Numbered from the stretch's first letter, positions 51,724 through 60,987 are shown. The stretch: 64,000 bases of DNA from UBA7672 sp965279205 (GCA_965279205.1 OZ257144.1:62001-126000); one strand, 5' to 3'. The notes: generated by a model not told the origin, from the letters alone. Numbers and translations: made by a program.

Positions 51724-52149
51724 CTATCTGGTCCGTTTCTGAGGCTTTCCCCCTAAGCGGGCCTGCCTTCTTACATCAGCGACTATGGATTTGCGGAGGT
51801 TCGGGTCCTGAATCTGGCGGAAGGCGTTCGTCAGGTCGACTTCATCCTTCGCAGCCGGACCTTCGAAATTCGCTTGATCCTCCTGAAAGGCGCGCCGCGA
51901 TGTCGCAGGTTCAGGCTCTCCGCCTTCGAAGAAATACAGGAGCGACGTCTTCAATGTCCTGGCGATTTCGTAGAGGCGTCCCGCAGAGATGCGATTACGC
52001 CCGCTTTCGTATTTCTGCACCTGCTGAAAGGTGATGCCGAGACTGCCGGCAAGATCCGGCTGAGACAGCCCCAGCTGCTCCCGCCGCTGACGGACGCGGC
52101 GGCTGATGGCCTTGTCGACCGATGTCGGGTCTCTCGTTTCTGAGGGCAT
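51724..52149 (-). CDS. XRE-family helix-turn-helix regulator
   Basis: A 141-residue regulator. The N-terminal XRE domain is RRVRQRREQLGLSQPDLAGS, LGITFQQVQKYESGRNRISA, GRLYEIARTLKTSLLYFFEG (about residues 17-76). The C-terminal part is charged, containing DLTNAFRQIQDPNLRKSIVA, like the cell-cycle/metK-linked regulators common in alphaproteobacteria. It lies between lnt and metK on the same strand; the metK palindrome may be its target. Confidence 0.92.
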   Translation of the reverse strand: MPSETRDPTSVDKAISRRVRQRREQLGLSQPDLAGSLGITFQQVQKYESGRNRISAGRLYEIARTLKTSLLYFFEGGEPEPATSRRAFQEDQANFEGPAAKDEVDLTNAFRQIQDPNLRKSIVADVRRQARLGGKPQKRTR

Positions 52150-52202
52150 GTCTCATCCCGCTCTGGCACAGATTGCATCCAGAGGTTGAGCTAACAGTAA
52201 GC

Positions 52203-53867
52203 TCAGCGGCGCGGCAGGACGAACAACCCAAGGTTGAGTCCCAGCAAAATCAACCAGAACAATCCGTCGCGCCAGACGCCGTAAGGCGTCGGCTCAATTG
52301 CGGGCGGAATCGCCGCGTCGACGATGCTCGACGTCCAGCCCTCCGGATCAGGTCCGTAGAGGGCGGGATCTGCTGGCTTGCCCTGAGCTGTCCAGCGTCC
52401 GTAAGCGTCGATCATGCCCGTGAGCCCAAGGCTGGCGACGCGGGCCATGGGCAGGCCTTCCTCGATGGCGCGATATCGCGCCTGAGCCGCGTGCTGTTGC
52501 GGACCCGACAACGTACCGAACCAGGCATCGATGGAAATGTTGACGAGCCATTCCGGCCGGTCGGCGCCTTCCGGCGTCAGGCCAGGGAAGATTGCCTCAT
52601 AGCAGATCAGCGGACCGAAAGCCGGAACGCCAAGCACGCGCAGCGACGATGGCGGCGGCCCTGCATCGAAACCGCCTGGGGCCAGATCCTGCAGCGTCTT
52701 GAGGCCGATGCTCTTGAGCACGCCGGCAAACGGCATGAACTCGCCGAACGGCACAAGCATGTGCTTGTCGTAGACCGCCAGCTGGCCGCGGACATCGCTG
52801 TCGCCGCTCAGCACGGCGAGTGAATTGTACGTCTTCTCGTCCGGCGTTCCGATCTTTTCCCGGCGCGGCACGCCGATGATCAGCCTGCGCCCGCCAATGG
52901 CGTCGGCAACCACGTCGAGCGCCTCGGGCCATTCGAACAGAAGGTAGGGCAGCGCGCCTTCCGGCCAGATGACGATGCCGGGGGTGTTGACGACGTTGGG
53001 GCCGGTAAGGGCGAGATAGCGCAGCACCACCTGCTCGGCGACGCCGGCCGTGTGCTTCACATTCTGCGGTACGCCGATATCGACCAGCCTGACGATGGGG
53101 CGGCCGGGCGGCGTCTCCGGAATTTCGCCCAGCCTGCGCGCGCCCCAGCCCCAGATGGCGCCGAACACGATGGCCGCGACGATTACTGGTGCAGCCCGCG
53201 ATCCCGTCGTTCCCCTCGCCCGGGCGTCGGCGAGCGTTGCTGGCGCCGCCATGGCGACAACGGTCAATACAGAAAGACCGTAGATTCCCCAGATCGACGC
53301 CGACTGCGAAATCGCCTCGCCAGGCGCCCAGATCATGCCCGGCATGTTCCATGGAAGACCGCCAAGGCCGAACAAGCTCGCCCTGAACCACTCGGCGAAC
53401 ATGAAGGCGACCGAGAAGATGATCAGTCGCGCCGGGCCCGCGCACCAGAACCTGAACCCGATACTGAGCCAGCCCGCGAGGAGCAGCGCCAGTCCGCCCG
53501 GCAATGCGATCAGCGGCATCCAGATCAAAAACAGATGCGCGCCGGGACTCACGAGGAACGCAAACGCGATCCAGTGCAGGCCGATAAAGTAGTAGCCGAA
53601 CCCGAATGCGAAGACGCGCCAGAAGGCCGCCCTGCCCGGTCTTTCGGCGAGCTTCGCCGAATCGAGCGTCCAGACGAGGCCGGTCAGCGCGATAGCGAAA
53701 GCCGGCCAGATGTAGAAAGGCGGCAGTGCAAGATTGGCGATCGCGCCGAGCCCGCCGCACAATGCAAGCGCACGCCAGCGCTGCTGTCCGGCAACCCACA
53801 TGTAGAGCGGTGTCAGAAAATTGCCGCGCATGTGCGGTGGCGTGTCTGCGGAACGGGTCTCTGTCAT
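52203..53867 (-). CDS. lnt: Apolipoprotein N-acyltransferase
   Basis: A 554-residue integral membrane protein. About six hydrophobic helices in the first 220 residues and one near the C-terminus surround a periplasmic nitrilase domain. The catalytic triad is visible as Glu in IWPEGALPYL, Lys in YDKHMLVPFGEF and Cys in GPLICYEAIFPG. It adds the third acyl chain to lipoproteins. GGGAGGGG precedes the ATG. Downstream of corC on the same strand. Confidence 0.95.
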   Translation of the reverse strand: MTETRSADTPPHMRGNFLTPLYMWVAGQQRWRALALCGGLGAIANLALPPFYIWPAFAIALTGLVWTLDSAKLAERPGRAAFWRVFAFGFGYYFIGLHWIAFAFLVSPGAHLFLIWMPLIALPGGLALLLAGWLSIGFRFWCAGPARLIIFSVAFMFAEWFRASLFGLGGLPWNMPGMIWAPGEAISQSASIWGIYGLSVLTVVAMAAPATLADARARGTTGSRAAPVIVAAIVFGAIWGWGARRLGEIPETPPGRPIVRLVDIGVPQNVKHTAGVAEQVVLRYLALTGPNVVNTPGIVIWPEGALPYLLFEWPEALDVVADAIGGRRLIIGVPRREKIGTPDEKTYNSLAVLSGDSDVRGQLAVYDKHMLVPFGEFMPFAGVLKSIGLKTLQDLAPGGFDAGPPPSSLRVLGVPAFGPLICYEAIFPGLTPEGADRPEWLVNISIDAWFGTLSGPQQHAAQARYRAIEEGLPMARVASLGLTGMIDAYGRWTAQGKPADPALYGPDPEGWTSSIVDAAIPPAIEPTPYGVWRDGLFWLILLGLNLGLFVLPRR

Positions 53868-53897
53868 CGCCCCTCCCGGGCCGCCGCTGCGGGCGTG

Positions 53898-54782
53898 CTA
53901 CCGGTCTATAGCGGCCGTCTTGTCCTCGGCAAGCGTTGGCGGCTGTGGCTTTGGCGCACGCAGACGCAAGCGGATGATTCGACGCGGATCAGCGGCGGCA
54001 ATCTCGATCGTCGGGCCGCGCGGATGTTCGATCGAATCGCCCGTCTGGGGCATACGTCCGGCAATGGCGGCAACCAGGCCGCCTATGGTGTCGACGTCCG
54101 ATTCGAAGTCCTCGACGCCAAGCGAAAGGCCGGTTTCACGCTCGACGTCGGCAATCAGCGCCAAACCATCGATCTCCCAGGTCGAGCGGCCACGCCGAAC
54201 GATCAGGGGCCGGGCCTCGTCGTGTTCGTCCTCGATATCGCCGACAATGCCCTCGACGAGATCCTCGAGGCACACCATGCCGCCCGTGCCGCCATACTCG
54301 TCGACGACGAGGGCAATATGGATGCGGCTCGCCTGCATCTGGATGAGCAGGTCCGGCAGCAAAGTCGATTCCGGCACGAACATGATATCGCGCAGAAGAC
54401 GCTCCAGCGGACGCGACGCAAGTGTTTCCGGTTTCCAGCCGCAGCGTACGCCCTCTGCGACCACGTCCTTGATGTGAACAAAGCCGAGCGGCTCGTCGAG
54501 CGAGTCGCGGTAGACCGGCATGCGCGAGTGAGCCTCGGTAGCGAACAGGCTGAGCACATCGCCGAGAGTCGATTCGACGTCCGCCGCCGCGATGTCGACG
54601 CGCGAGGTCATCACGTCGCGCACACTCGACGTCTCGAATTCCTTGAGCCTCAGGCGGATGGCGCTGGGCGTCGCCGCCGGCGCTGGCGTCGCCTGCCGTT
54701 TCGGCTCGGCCGCACCCGCGATCAGGCGCGCGAGTCGCTTGCGGATGGTGTTGCGCTGCGGAGGTTCTGCGTCATTCGGCAT
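53898..54782 (-). CDS. corC: CBS-domain hemolysin-family protein CorC
   Basis: A 294-residue protein of the CorC/TlyC group without the N-terminal membrane domain. Two CBS motifs lie at about 55-180 (SSVRDVMTSRVDIAAADVES, VYRDSLDEPLGFVHIKDVVA, IALVVDEYGGTGGMVCLEDL), followed by a CorC_HlyC domain with WEIDGLALIADVERETGLSL. It is cytoplasmic and linked to Mg/Co efflux or ribosome-related genes by its conserved neighbourhood with ybeY and ybeZ. Confidence 0.93.
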   Translation of the reverse strand: MPNDAEPPQRNTIRKRLARLIAGAAEPKRQATPAPAATPSAIRLRLKEFETSSVRDVMTSRVDIAAADVESTLGDVLSLFATEAHSRMPVYRDSLDEPLGFVHIKDVVAEGVRCGWKPETLASRPLERLLRDIMFVPESTLLPDLLIQMQASRIHIALVVDEYGGTGGMVCLEDLVEGIVGDIEDEHDEARPLIVRRGRSTWEIDGLALIADVERETGLSLGVEDFESDVDTIGGLVAAIAGRMPQTGDSIEHPRGPTIEIAAADPRRIIRLRLRAPKPQPPTLAEDKTAAIDR

Positions 54783-54785
54783 GAC

Positions 54786-55286
54786 TCAGCCCTCCCCCGG
54801 ATCGGCATAGGGACCGGTCGCGTAAGGATCAGGCCAGCCCAGGCCGGCAAGTATTCTGGCTTCCAGAGGTTCCATGACCGCAGCGTCTTCAGTTTCGATG
54901 TGGTCATAGCCGAGAAGATGAAGGAAGCCATGAATGAGCAAATGGCTGACATGGGCGTCAAACGGCCGCCCCATCGCCTCTGCGTCATGCAGCGCTGTTT
55001 CAAAGCCAAGCGCAAGGTCGCCCAGAGGCTCCGGCTGTCCTGGCTCGCCCGGCCCTTCGGAGGGAAAGGAGAGAACGTCCGTAGGTTTGTCGAAGCCGCG
55101 CCATTGCCTGTTGAGCGCTCGCATTTCCGCGTCGTCGGTGAACAAAACTTCGACGCCCCCGCTCTCGCCCATCACCGCCGCCACCTGGTTCAACGCTCGC
55201 GACAGAAGCGCTTCGACGTCGCCGAGCTTTTCGCTCCAGCGTTCATCGGCGATACGAGGCTCGATAGTGGGAGGCCGAGTACTCAC
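54786..55286 (-). CDS. ybeY: Endoribonuclease YbeY
   Basis: A 166-residue protein with the zinc motif HLLIHGFLHLLGYDH near residues 120-134, and the conserved LNRQWRGFDKPTDVLSFP segment. It is a metal-dependent ribonuclease needed for rRNA maturation and quality control. Its 5' end overlaps ybeZ by four bases (ATGA), so the two are co-translated. Confidence 0.96.
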   Translation of the reverse strand: MSTRPPTIEPRIADERWSEKLGDVEALLSRALNQVAAVMGESGGVEVLFTDDAEMRALNRQWRGFDKPTDVLSFPSEGPGEPGQPEPLGDLALGFETALHDAEAMGRPFDAHVSHLLIHGFLHLLGYDHIETEDAAVMEPLEARILAGLGWPDPYATGPYADPGEG

Positions 55287-56278
55287 TTGCGCGAGGCGCC
55301 TTTGGCGGCGTCCTTGTCATAGGCATCGATGATGCGGCCGACGAGCTCATGACGGACCACATCGGCGCGAGTCAGCTCCTCGAGCGCGACGCCCTTCACA
55401 TTCTTCAAAATTGAGATCGCGTGACCGAGACCGGACTTCGTATTGTTCGGCAGATCGGTCTGCGAGGGGTCGCCAGTAACAATCATGCGCGAGCTGCGGC
55501 CGAGGCGCGTCAGCACCATCTTCATCTGCGGCACGGTGGCGTTCTGCGCCTCGTCGATGATGACGAAGGCGTTCTTCAGTGTGCGGCCACGCATGAAGGC
55601 AAGCGGCGCCACCTCGATCTCGCGGCGCTCCTTGCGGCGATCCACTTCCTGCGCACCGAGGCACTCGTTGAGCGCATCCCAGATCGGCAGCATGTAAGGG
55701 TCGACTTTTTCTTCCAGCGCACCAGGAAGAAAGCCGAGCTTCTCGCCGGCTTCAACAGCGGGACGCGCAACGATCAGACGCTCGCGCTTGCCCGCTTTCA
55801 GTTCCGCGGCGCCGACTGCGACGGCAAGATAGGTCTTGCCGGTGCCTGCGGGACCGACGCCGAAGACAAGTCCGAATTCATCACGCTGCAGCTTCTCGAG
55901 ATAGGAGCGCTGGCCCGGCGTCTGCGCCATCACCGGCTTGCGCAGGCCAGCGACCACGTCGCCAGATGCGCCCGAAATACCGTGGCTCTGCGTCAGCTTG
56001 ATGGCCGCTTCCAGCTCGGCGGCGCTTGCCTCGGCGCCATTGGCAATGCGGTTGGCGAAGGCTTGCAGCGCGTCGGCGGCGGCGCGGGCGCCCTCGCCAT
56101 TGCCGGTCACGACGATCTCTCCGCCCTGACTGTCGACGCGCACATTGTCGTCGGCGAATGCAGACTCGGCCATCTGAAGATGCGCATGCGCGGGTCCGCA
56201 GACATCGCGCAGCTGCTGCTGGCTTGCGACGGGCACGGTAAAGCGGTTGGCGCGGGTTTGTTTGGGCTTCGAACTCAC
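55283..56278 (-). CDS. ybeZ: PhoH-family ATPase YbeZ
   Basis: A 331-residue protein. The PhoH ATPase domain has Walker A VGPAGTGKTYLAVAVGA and Walker B FVIIDEAQNATVPQMKMVLT, with MIVTGDPSQTDLPNNTKSGL. An N-terminal KH-like region precedes it. Acts with YbeY in RNA processing. Overlaps miaB by four bases (ATGA) and ybeY by four bases. Confidence 0.95.
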   Translation of the reverse strand: MSSKPKQTRANRFTVPVASQQQLRDVCGPAHAHLQMAESAFADDNVRVDSQGGEIVVTGNGEGARAAADALQAFANRIANGAEASAAELEAAIKLTQSHGISGASGDVVAGLRKPVMAQTPGQRSYLEKLQRDEFGLVFGVGPAGTGKTYLAVAVGAAELKAGKRERLIVARPAVEAGEKLGFLPGALEEKVDPYMLPIWDALNECLGAQEVDRRKERREIEVAPLAFMRGRTLKNAFVIIDEAQNATVPQMKMVLTRLGRSSRMIVTGDPSQTDLPNNTKSGLGHAISILKNVKGVALEELTRADVVRHELVGRIIDAYDKDAAKGASRK

Positions 56279-57660
56279 GCGAAAGCCTCGGTAAGCTGCC
56301 CAGCCAGGCTTGTCGCTGTCGCGCCGACAATCTCGACAGTAGCCATGCGGCCTATCAGGTGCGCTCCGTTGTCGATGTGTACAGGCTGCATATAGGGCGA
56401 ATATCCCAGCGCCTGAGCCTTGCGCTTGCCCGTGCGCGTGAAAAGCACGTCCAGCTTGCGGCCAACGGTTGCGCTATTGAAAGCGACCGCCTGCTCGCCA
56501 AGCGCCGCCAGAAGGCGGGCCAGGCGCTCGTCTTTCACCGCTTCCTCAACCTGCAGGTTCATGCCGGCAGCCGGCGTTCCGGGGCGCGGCGAATACTTGA
56601 AGGCGTAGGCCTGCGCGAAACCGGCTTCGCGCACCAGCGTCAGCGTGTCCTGGAAATCCTTTTCGCTCTCGCCCGGGAAGCCGACGATGAAGTCGGAGGC
56701 GAAAGCGATGTCAGGACGTGCGGCGCGGGCCTGCTCGATGATACGCATATACTCGGCGCCAGTGTGCTGGCGGTTCATCGCCTTGAGAATACGATCCGAA
56801 CCCGACTGCACCGGCAGATGCAGGAAAGGCGCGAGTTGTTCCACGTCGCGGTGCGCGGCAATGAGATCGTCATTCATGTCGCGTGGATGCGATGTCGTGT
56901 AACGGATGCGCTCGATCCCTCCGACCTTCGCGACGTGACGGATGAGATCGCCCAGCGTCCACGCGCTCGCCCCGGCTTCGTGCGCAGGCGCAGCGCCATG
57001 CCAGGCATTCACGTTCTGGCCGAGCAAAACGATTTCCTTCGCGCCCTTACGCGCCAGTTCGCGCGCCTCAGCAACAATGGCGTCAACACCACGCGAGAAC
57101 TCGGCCCCGCGCGTATAGGGCACCACGCAGAAGGAGCAGAACTTGTCGCAACCTTCCTGCACCGACAGGAAAGCGGAGGGACCATCGAGTTCGCGCGTCT
57201 TCGGCAGGGCGTCGAACTTTTCCTCGGCGGCGAAATCGGTTTCGAGCACATCGCCCGTCTTGCGCGACAGTTTCGCGATCATCTCGGGCAAGCGGTGATA
57301 GGATTGCGGGCCGACGACCATGTCGACGGCTGGCTGACGGCGCAAGATTTCCTCGCCTTCGGCCTGGGCGACGCAACCGGCCACGGCAATGCGCAGCCGC
57401 CCGCCAGTCTCCTGTTTGAGATCTCGCAACCGGCCGAGTTCGGAGAACATCTTCTCCGTCGCCTTTTCGCGGATGTGGCAGGTGTTGAGCACCACCAGCT
57501 CAGCCGCTTCGGGAGAATCCACCAGCTCATAGCCAAGCGGCTTCAGAACGTCCCTCATCCTTTCGGAATCGTAGACGTTCATCTGGCAGCCATAGGTTTT
57601 GATGAAGAGGCCCTTCGACTTGCCTGTCGGCGTCCCGGGCTTCTGCGACGTGTCAGCCAC
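56275..57660 (-). CDS. miaB: tRNA-2-methylthio-N6-dimethylallyladenosine synthase
   Basis: A 461-residue radical-SAM methylthiotransferase. The N-terminal cluster ligands are FIKTYGCQMNVYDSERM, NTCHIREKATE and VAGCVAQAEG; the radical-SAM cluster is GCDKFCSFCVVPYTRG; and the C-terminal TRAM domain ends the protein. Its stop overlaps ybeZ start. The first codon directly follows the Fur stop, so the genes form one operon. Confidence 0.97.
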   Translation of the reverse strand: MADTSQKPGTPTGKSKGLFIKTYGCQMNVYDSERMRDVLKPLGYELVDSPEAAELVVLNTCHIREKATEKMFSELGRLRDLKQETGGRLRIAVAGCVAQAEGEEILRRQPAVDMVVGPQSYHRLPEMIAKLSRKTGDVLETDFAAEEKFDALPKTRELDGPSAFLSVQEGCDKFCSFCVVPYTRGAEFSRGVDAIVAEARELARKGAKEIVLLGQNVNAWHGAAPAHEAGASAWTLGDLIRHVAKVGGIERIRYTTSHPRDMNDDLIAAHRDVEQLAPFLHLPVQSGSDRILKAMNRQHTGAEYMRIIEQARAARPDIAFASDFIVGFPGESEKDFQDTLTLVREAGFAQAYAFKYSPRPGTPAAGMNLQVEEAVKDERLARLLAALGEQAVAFNSATVGRKLDVLFTRTGKRKAQALGYSPYMQPVHIDNGAHLIGRMATVEIVGATATSLAGQLTEAFA

Positions 57661-58074
57661 TTACTTCTTCTCGTCCTCGGTCAATGGCACGCCATAAAGT
57701 TCGAGCCGGTGATCGACCAGGCGATAGCCGAGCTTGCGAGCGATCTCGATCTGCAGCTTCTCGATCTCCTCGGACTTGAACTCCACGACCTTGCCGGACT
57801 TCGCGTCGATCAGGTGATCATGGTGCTCTTCCGGGGCCTCTTCGTAACGCGAACGGCCATCGCGGAAATCATGGCGCTCGATGATGCCCGAATCCTCGAA
57901 CAGCTTCACCGTGCGGTAGACCGTCGCCAGCGAAATGTTGGAGTCGATCGCGGCGGCCCGGCGGTGCAGTTCTTCTGCGTCTGGATGGTCCGCAGCTGTC
58001 GAGAGCACACGCGCGATCACGCGGCGTTGGTCGGTCATGCGCAGACCCTTCTCGACGCACCTCTGCTCGATCAC
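57661..58074 (-). CDS. fur: Fur-family transcriptional regulator
   Basis: A 137-residue ferric-uptake-type regulator. The winged helix includes MTDQRRVIARVLSTAADHPD, SLATVYRTVKLFEDSGIIER and RYEEAPEEHHDHLIDAKSGK (HHDH metal motif). The CxxC structural zinc site of E. coli Fur is absent, as common in alphaproteobacteria. A GTG at 58074 with AGGAGGT four bases upstream is chosen over a GTG 17 codons earlier. Likely iron-responsive and a candidate controller of the siderophore receptor. Confidence 0.88.
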   Translation of the reverse strand: MIEQRCVEKGLRMTDQRRVIARVLSTAADHPDAEELHRRAAAIDSNISLATVYRTVKLFEDSGIIERHDFRDGRSRYEEAPEEHHDHLIDAKSGKVVEFKSEEIEKLQIEIARKLGYRLVDHRLELYGVPLTEDEKK

Positions 58075-58095
58075 TCGGACCTCCTCCGTGGAGCG

Positions 58096-58113
58096 CCGGC
58101 CAGATCTGGCCGG
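58096..58113. repeat. Perfect 18-bp palindrome upstream of fur
   Basis: CCGGCCAGATCTGGCCGG is perfectly self-complementary. It lies 22 bases upstream of the fur start codon and 22 bases after the rimI stop. It may be a regulatory site or an RNA hairpin. Confidence 0.55.
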
Positions 58114-58134
58114 AACGCGGGGCACATATGCGGG

Positions 58135-58602
58135 TCAGGCGCCGTCATGTCTACTGACAAGCCCAACCGGCCGGGACATGACGAGCGCGTCCACTCGACC
58201 ATCCCTTTGGCGATAATAGTCTTTCCGAATGCCAATTTCCACGAATCCCTCGGATTTATAGAGGCCGATCGCGGGAAGATTGTTGCGTGCTACCTCGAGC
58301 ACCCAGCGATTGAGCCCGCGTTGGCGGGCGTTCGCGTCAAGCGCCTGGAAAATCTGCCTGCCCCAGCCGCCCCGCCGTTCGTTCGGGGCTGTGGCTACGG
58401 TGAGCAATTCGGCATCGGCGCCGGCGGCAAGGGCGAGACCGAATGCAACCGCTTCTCGTTCGCGTGAACCCAGGATCGCGATTGCTTCCGACCGTCCCAG
58501 CCATGTCACGAAATCGTCTTCGCTCCAGCCTTCGTCAAAGGATGCGCCGTGAAGGCGGGAGAGCGCCGCGGCGTCCGCATTGATTGCGAGACGAAGGGTC
58601 AC
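58135..58602 (-). CDS. rimI: Ribosomal protein S18 alanine N-acetyltransferase
   Basis: A 155-residue GNAT acetyltransferase: ASFDEGWSEDDFVTWL, AELLTVATAPNERRGGWGRQ (acetyl-CoA loop) and WVLEVARNNLPAIGLYKSEG (RimI-typical). It overlaps tsaB by four bases. The tsaB-rimI order is the usual one. It could also act on other N-termini. Confidence 0.9.
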   Translation of the reverse strand: MTLRLAINADAAALSRLHGASFDEGWSEDDFVTWLGRSEAIAILGSREREAVAFGLALAAGADAELLTVATAPNERRGGWGRQIFQALDANARQRGLNRWVLEVARNNLPAIGLYKSEGFVEIGIRKDYYRQRDGRVDALVMSRPVGLVSRHDGA

Positions 58603-59231
58603 CGCTGCACCATCGGCTTGGCGTCGGGCGCACGGATATAGATCGGACGTGGCTGCGGGAGGTCATCTTCCGACAATCGCGCGGCGAAAACGGCGGCGGC
58701 CTTCGCGCTAGGTGCGGCGATGATACGCTTGGAGCCAAGATCCAGGACGTCCGCGAGCCCGCCGCAGATCGCATCGACACCTGACGCGAGTGACTGCAGC
58801 TCGCCTTGCATCGCCTCGAAGGGCTCTGCTCCACCCCTGCCCTGATCGATAAGCTGACCCCACCAGCTGAGTTCTGGCGGGCGGCGCTTGGCAGGAAGAA
58901 GGCCGAGCACGCGACCCTCTTTCGGCAAACCATCGAGCGCCTCGAGGCTGGTGACGCCGACCGATGGAATATCCAGCGCCAGCGACAAGCCACGCGCAAA
59001 GGCGACACCGACGCGAACGCCCGTGAAGGAGCCAGGGCCGACAACAACAGCAATGCGTGCGAGATCGGTGAACGCCTTACCCGACTCTGACATCAAGCGT
59101 TCCACAATCGGCGCCAGGCGCGTGTCATGGCCTTGCTGCATGGGTTCGGAAATATTCGACACAAGCCGCCCGTCGGAGACAAGCGCAGCCTCACAGGCGT
59201 CCGCTACCGTATTGATGCCGAGAACAAGCAT
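58599..59231 (-). CDS. tsaB: tRNA threonylcarbamoyladenosine biosynthesis protein TsaB
   Basis: A 210-residue actin-like ATPase fold protein beginning MLVLGINTVADACEAALVSD. The conserved IAVVVGPGSFTGVRVGVAFA segment is typical of TsaB, the partner of TsaD in making the t6A base of tRNA. The start at 59231 discards 29 upstream codons that lack family similarity. Its end overlaps rimI. Confidence 0.93.
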   Translation of the reverse strand: MLVLGINTVADACEAALVSDGRLVSNISEPMQQGHDTRLAPIVERLMSESGKAFTDLARIAVVVGPGSFTGVRVGVAFARGLSLALDIPSVGVTSLEALDGLPKEGRVLGLLPAKRRPPELSWWGQLIDQGRGGAEPFEAMQGELQSLASGVDAICGGLADVLDLGSKRIIAAPSAKAAAVFAARLSEDDLPQPRPIYIRAPDAKPMVQR

Positions 59232-59232
59232 G

Positions 59233-59835
59233 TCAGAGGATGCGGCAGGCTTCGTCGAAATCGAGCCTCGGCGCACGCGGACGCACGCGTGTGTCGTCGC
59301 CATGGCCAAGATTGACAAGGAAGTTGGAGCGCCAGGATTTCATTGCCGGGTCGCTGGCGAAGAACTCCTTGTCGACGCCATCGCGCCGGAAGCCGTTCAT
59401 CGGTCCGCAGTCGAGGCCCAGCATGCGTGCAGCGATGATCAGGTAGCCGCCCTGGAGCGTGCCGCTCTGGATCGCATTCCAGTTGGCGTTGTCAGGATCG
59501 GCGAACCAGTCCTTCGCGTTGGGAGCATGCGGGATCAGCTTGCCGAGATGATCGGCGAAAGCGAGGTCGTAGGCTACGATCACTGTATAGGGCGCAGCCA
59601 TCGTCTGCTTGCGATTGCCCTCGTCGAGATGCGGCTCAAGTTGCGCCTTGGCTTCCTTCGAATGCACGAAGAGAAAGCGCGCGGGACAGATATTGGACGC
59701 CGTCGGCGCAAGCTTCAGCAGTTCATAGGTCGCGCGGATCAGGACTTCTGGTGTTTCTTCATCAGTCCAGCCGCGGCGGGTGCGGGCCGTCCGGAAAGCC
59801 TGGTCGAGGGCATGGTCGTCGAGCGGCTTGCCCAT
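59233..59835 (-). CDS. Nitroreductase-family malonic semialdehyde reductase (RutE/HadB-like)
   Basis: A 200-residue flavoprotein. LKLAPTASNICPARFLFVHS is the FMN-binding start of the nitroreductase fold, with NWNAIQSGTLQGGYLIIAAR and LGLDCGPMNGFRRDGVDKEF typical of the RutE/HadB subgroup. It is most likely a reductase for malonic semialdehyde or quinone-like substrates. No other rut genes are adjacent, so the pyrimidine link is unsupported. Start overlaps the NifU stop by one base. Confidence 0.88.
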   Translation of the reverse strand: MGKPLDDHALDQAFRTARTRRGWTDEETPEVLIRATYELLKLAPTASNICPARFLFVHSKEAKAQLEPHLDEGNRKQTMAAPYTVIVAYDLAFADHLGKLIPHAPNAKDWFADPDNANWNAIQSGTLQGGYLIIAARMLGLDCGPMNGFRRDGVDKEFFASDPAMKSWRSNFLVNLGHGDDTRVRPRAPRLDFDEACRIL

Positions 59836-60413
59836 CAGGCCGCGGCCTCGACCGCTGTAACCTCCGGCACATAGTGGCGCAGCAGGTTCTCGACACCCTG
59901 CTTCAGGGTCAGCGTCGAAGACGGGCAACCCGAGCAGGCGCCACGCATCGTCAGATGAACGATTCCGGTGTCGACATCGAAGCGCTTGAAGATGATGTCG
60001 CCGCCGTCATTGGCGACAGCCGGGCGAACCCGGGTGGCGATCAGTTCCTTGATCTCGGCGACGATCTCGGCGGTCTCGCCGTCATAGACGACGTCATCCT
60101 CGACGGCAGGCGCTTCAGCTTTCGCCACATCAGCGATCACGGGCGCACCGGAAACAAAATGATCCATGATCGCGGCCAGCGCCTGGGGCTTCACATGGCT
60201 CCAGTCGGCTTCGTCCGACTTGGTGATCGAAACAAAGTCCGAGCCGAGGAATACGCCGTTCACGCCATTGATGCCGAACAGAGCGGAGGCCAACGGTGAA
60301 GCTGAGGCCTCATCGATCGAGATGAATTCATAGGGCGTGACCGGAGACACATCCCGGCCTGGCAGGAATTTCAGGGTCGCCGGGTTGGGGGTCGGCTGGG
60401 TCTGGATGAACAT
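59835..60413 (-). CDS. NifU-family Fe-S cluster scaffold protein
   Basis: A 192-residue Nfu protein. The N-terminal domain is MFIQTQPTPNPATLKFLPGR with SPLASALFGINGVNGVFLGS. The C-terminal NifU domain holds the CxxC cluster motif MRGACSGCPSSTLTLKQGVE. It carries Fe-S clusters to target proteins. The chosen ATG (60413) follows AGGTGG; an ATG three codons upstream is possible. Operon with the nitroreductase gene. Confidence 0.94.
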   Translation of the reverse strand: MFIQTQPTPNPATLKFLPGRDVSPVTPYEFISIDEASASPLASALFGINGVNGVFLGSDFVSITKSDEADWSHVKPQALAAIMDHFVSGAPVIADVAKAEAPAVEDDVVYDGETAEIVAEIKELIATRVRPAVANDGGDIIFKRFDVDTGIVHLTMRGACSGCPSSTLTLKQGVENLLRHYVPEVTAVEAAA

Positions 60414-60504
60414 TGGAACCACCTGGCGGGAAACCGCCTGTTTCTAGACGCTAGATGGGCCCAAGCCGCATCGGGCGCAACCGTCTATGCCCTGACCGGC
60501 GAGC

Positions 60505-60987
60505 CTAGCCTGCAAGGCCACCGATCTCGTTGAGCTGCGCATCCGTGACGTCGCCCGGGATCACGGTTACCGCGATAGGCCGGGACCCCAGCCGTTTACC
60601 CTTGGCCAGACGCGAAACCAGAGGACCTGGGCCTCCCCGGCCAGCTGCGGCAAGGATCAGCACCTTGATGGTGGAATCCTTGTCGATGAGCCTGCGGATG
60701 GCATCGACCGTTTCGTCCTCGCTGATCACGAGTTCGGCTGTCACGCCTGTGCGCGCCTCCACGATGTCGGCGTGGTGGGTCGCCTTGAGGCGCGCGCTGT
60801 CGATGGCGTCCTGGCTGATGTCCTTGTCGAGGCCGATCCAGCCGCCGAGCCCCGGGACCCGGGCGCAGCGCAGGATCACCAGTCCGGCGCCGACAGCTTT
60901 CGAGCGCATGCCGGCGAACACCAGCGCGCTCATGCATTCCTCGGTCTCGTCCGAGATCGCCAGGAATTTTCGTGACAATTCGGTCAT
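60505..60987 (-). CDS. Universal stress protein
   Basis: A 160-residue Usp-fold protein starting MTELSRKFLAISDETEECMS, with a C-terminal GKRLGSRPIAVTVIPGDVTD and ILAAAGRGGPGPLVSRL in the place of the usual nucleotide loop. The Usp ATP motif (GxxGxxxxxxxGSxx) is altered, so binding may be lost. Conserved upstream of NifU in related alphaproteobacteria. Function is general stress, not resolved. Confidence 0.88.
   Translation of the reverse strand: MTELSRKFLAISDETEECMSALVFAGMRSKAVGAGLVILRCARVPGLGGWIGLDKDISQDAIDSARLKATHHADIVEARTGVTAELVISEDETVDAIRRLIDKDSTIKVLILAAAGRGGPGPLVSRLAKGKRLGSRPIAVTVIPGDVTDAQLNEIGGLAG

Noticed and set aside
53052..55322. A 756-codon plus-strand frame
   Set aside because: It runs antisense to lnt, corC and ybeY, three certain genes, and shows no coding signals of its own.
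56359..58467. A 702-codon plus-strand frame
   Set aside because: Antisense shadow of miaB, fur and rimI.
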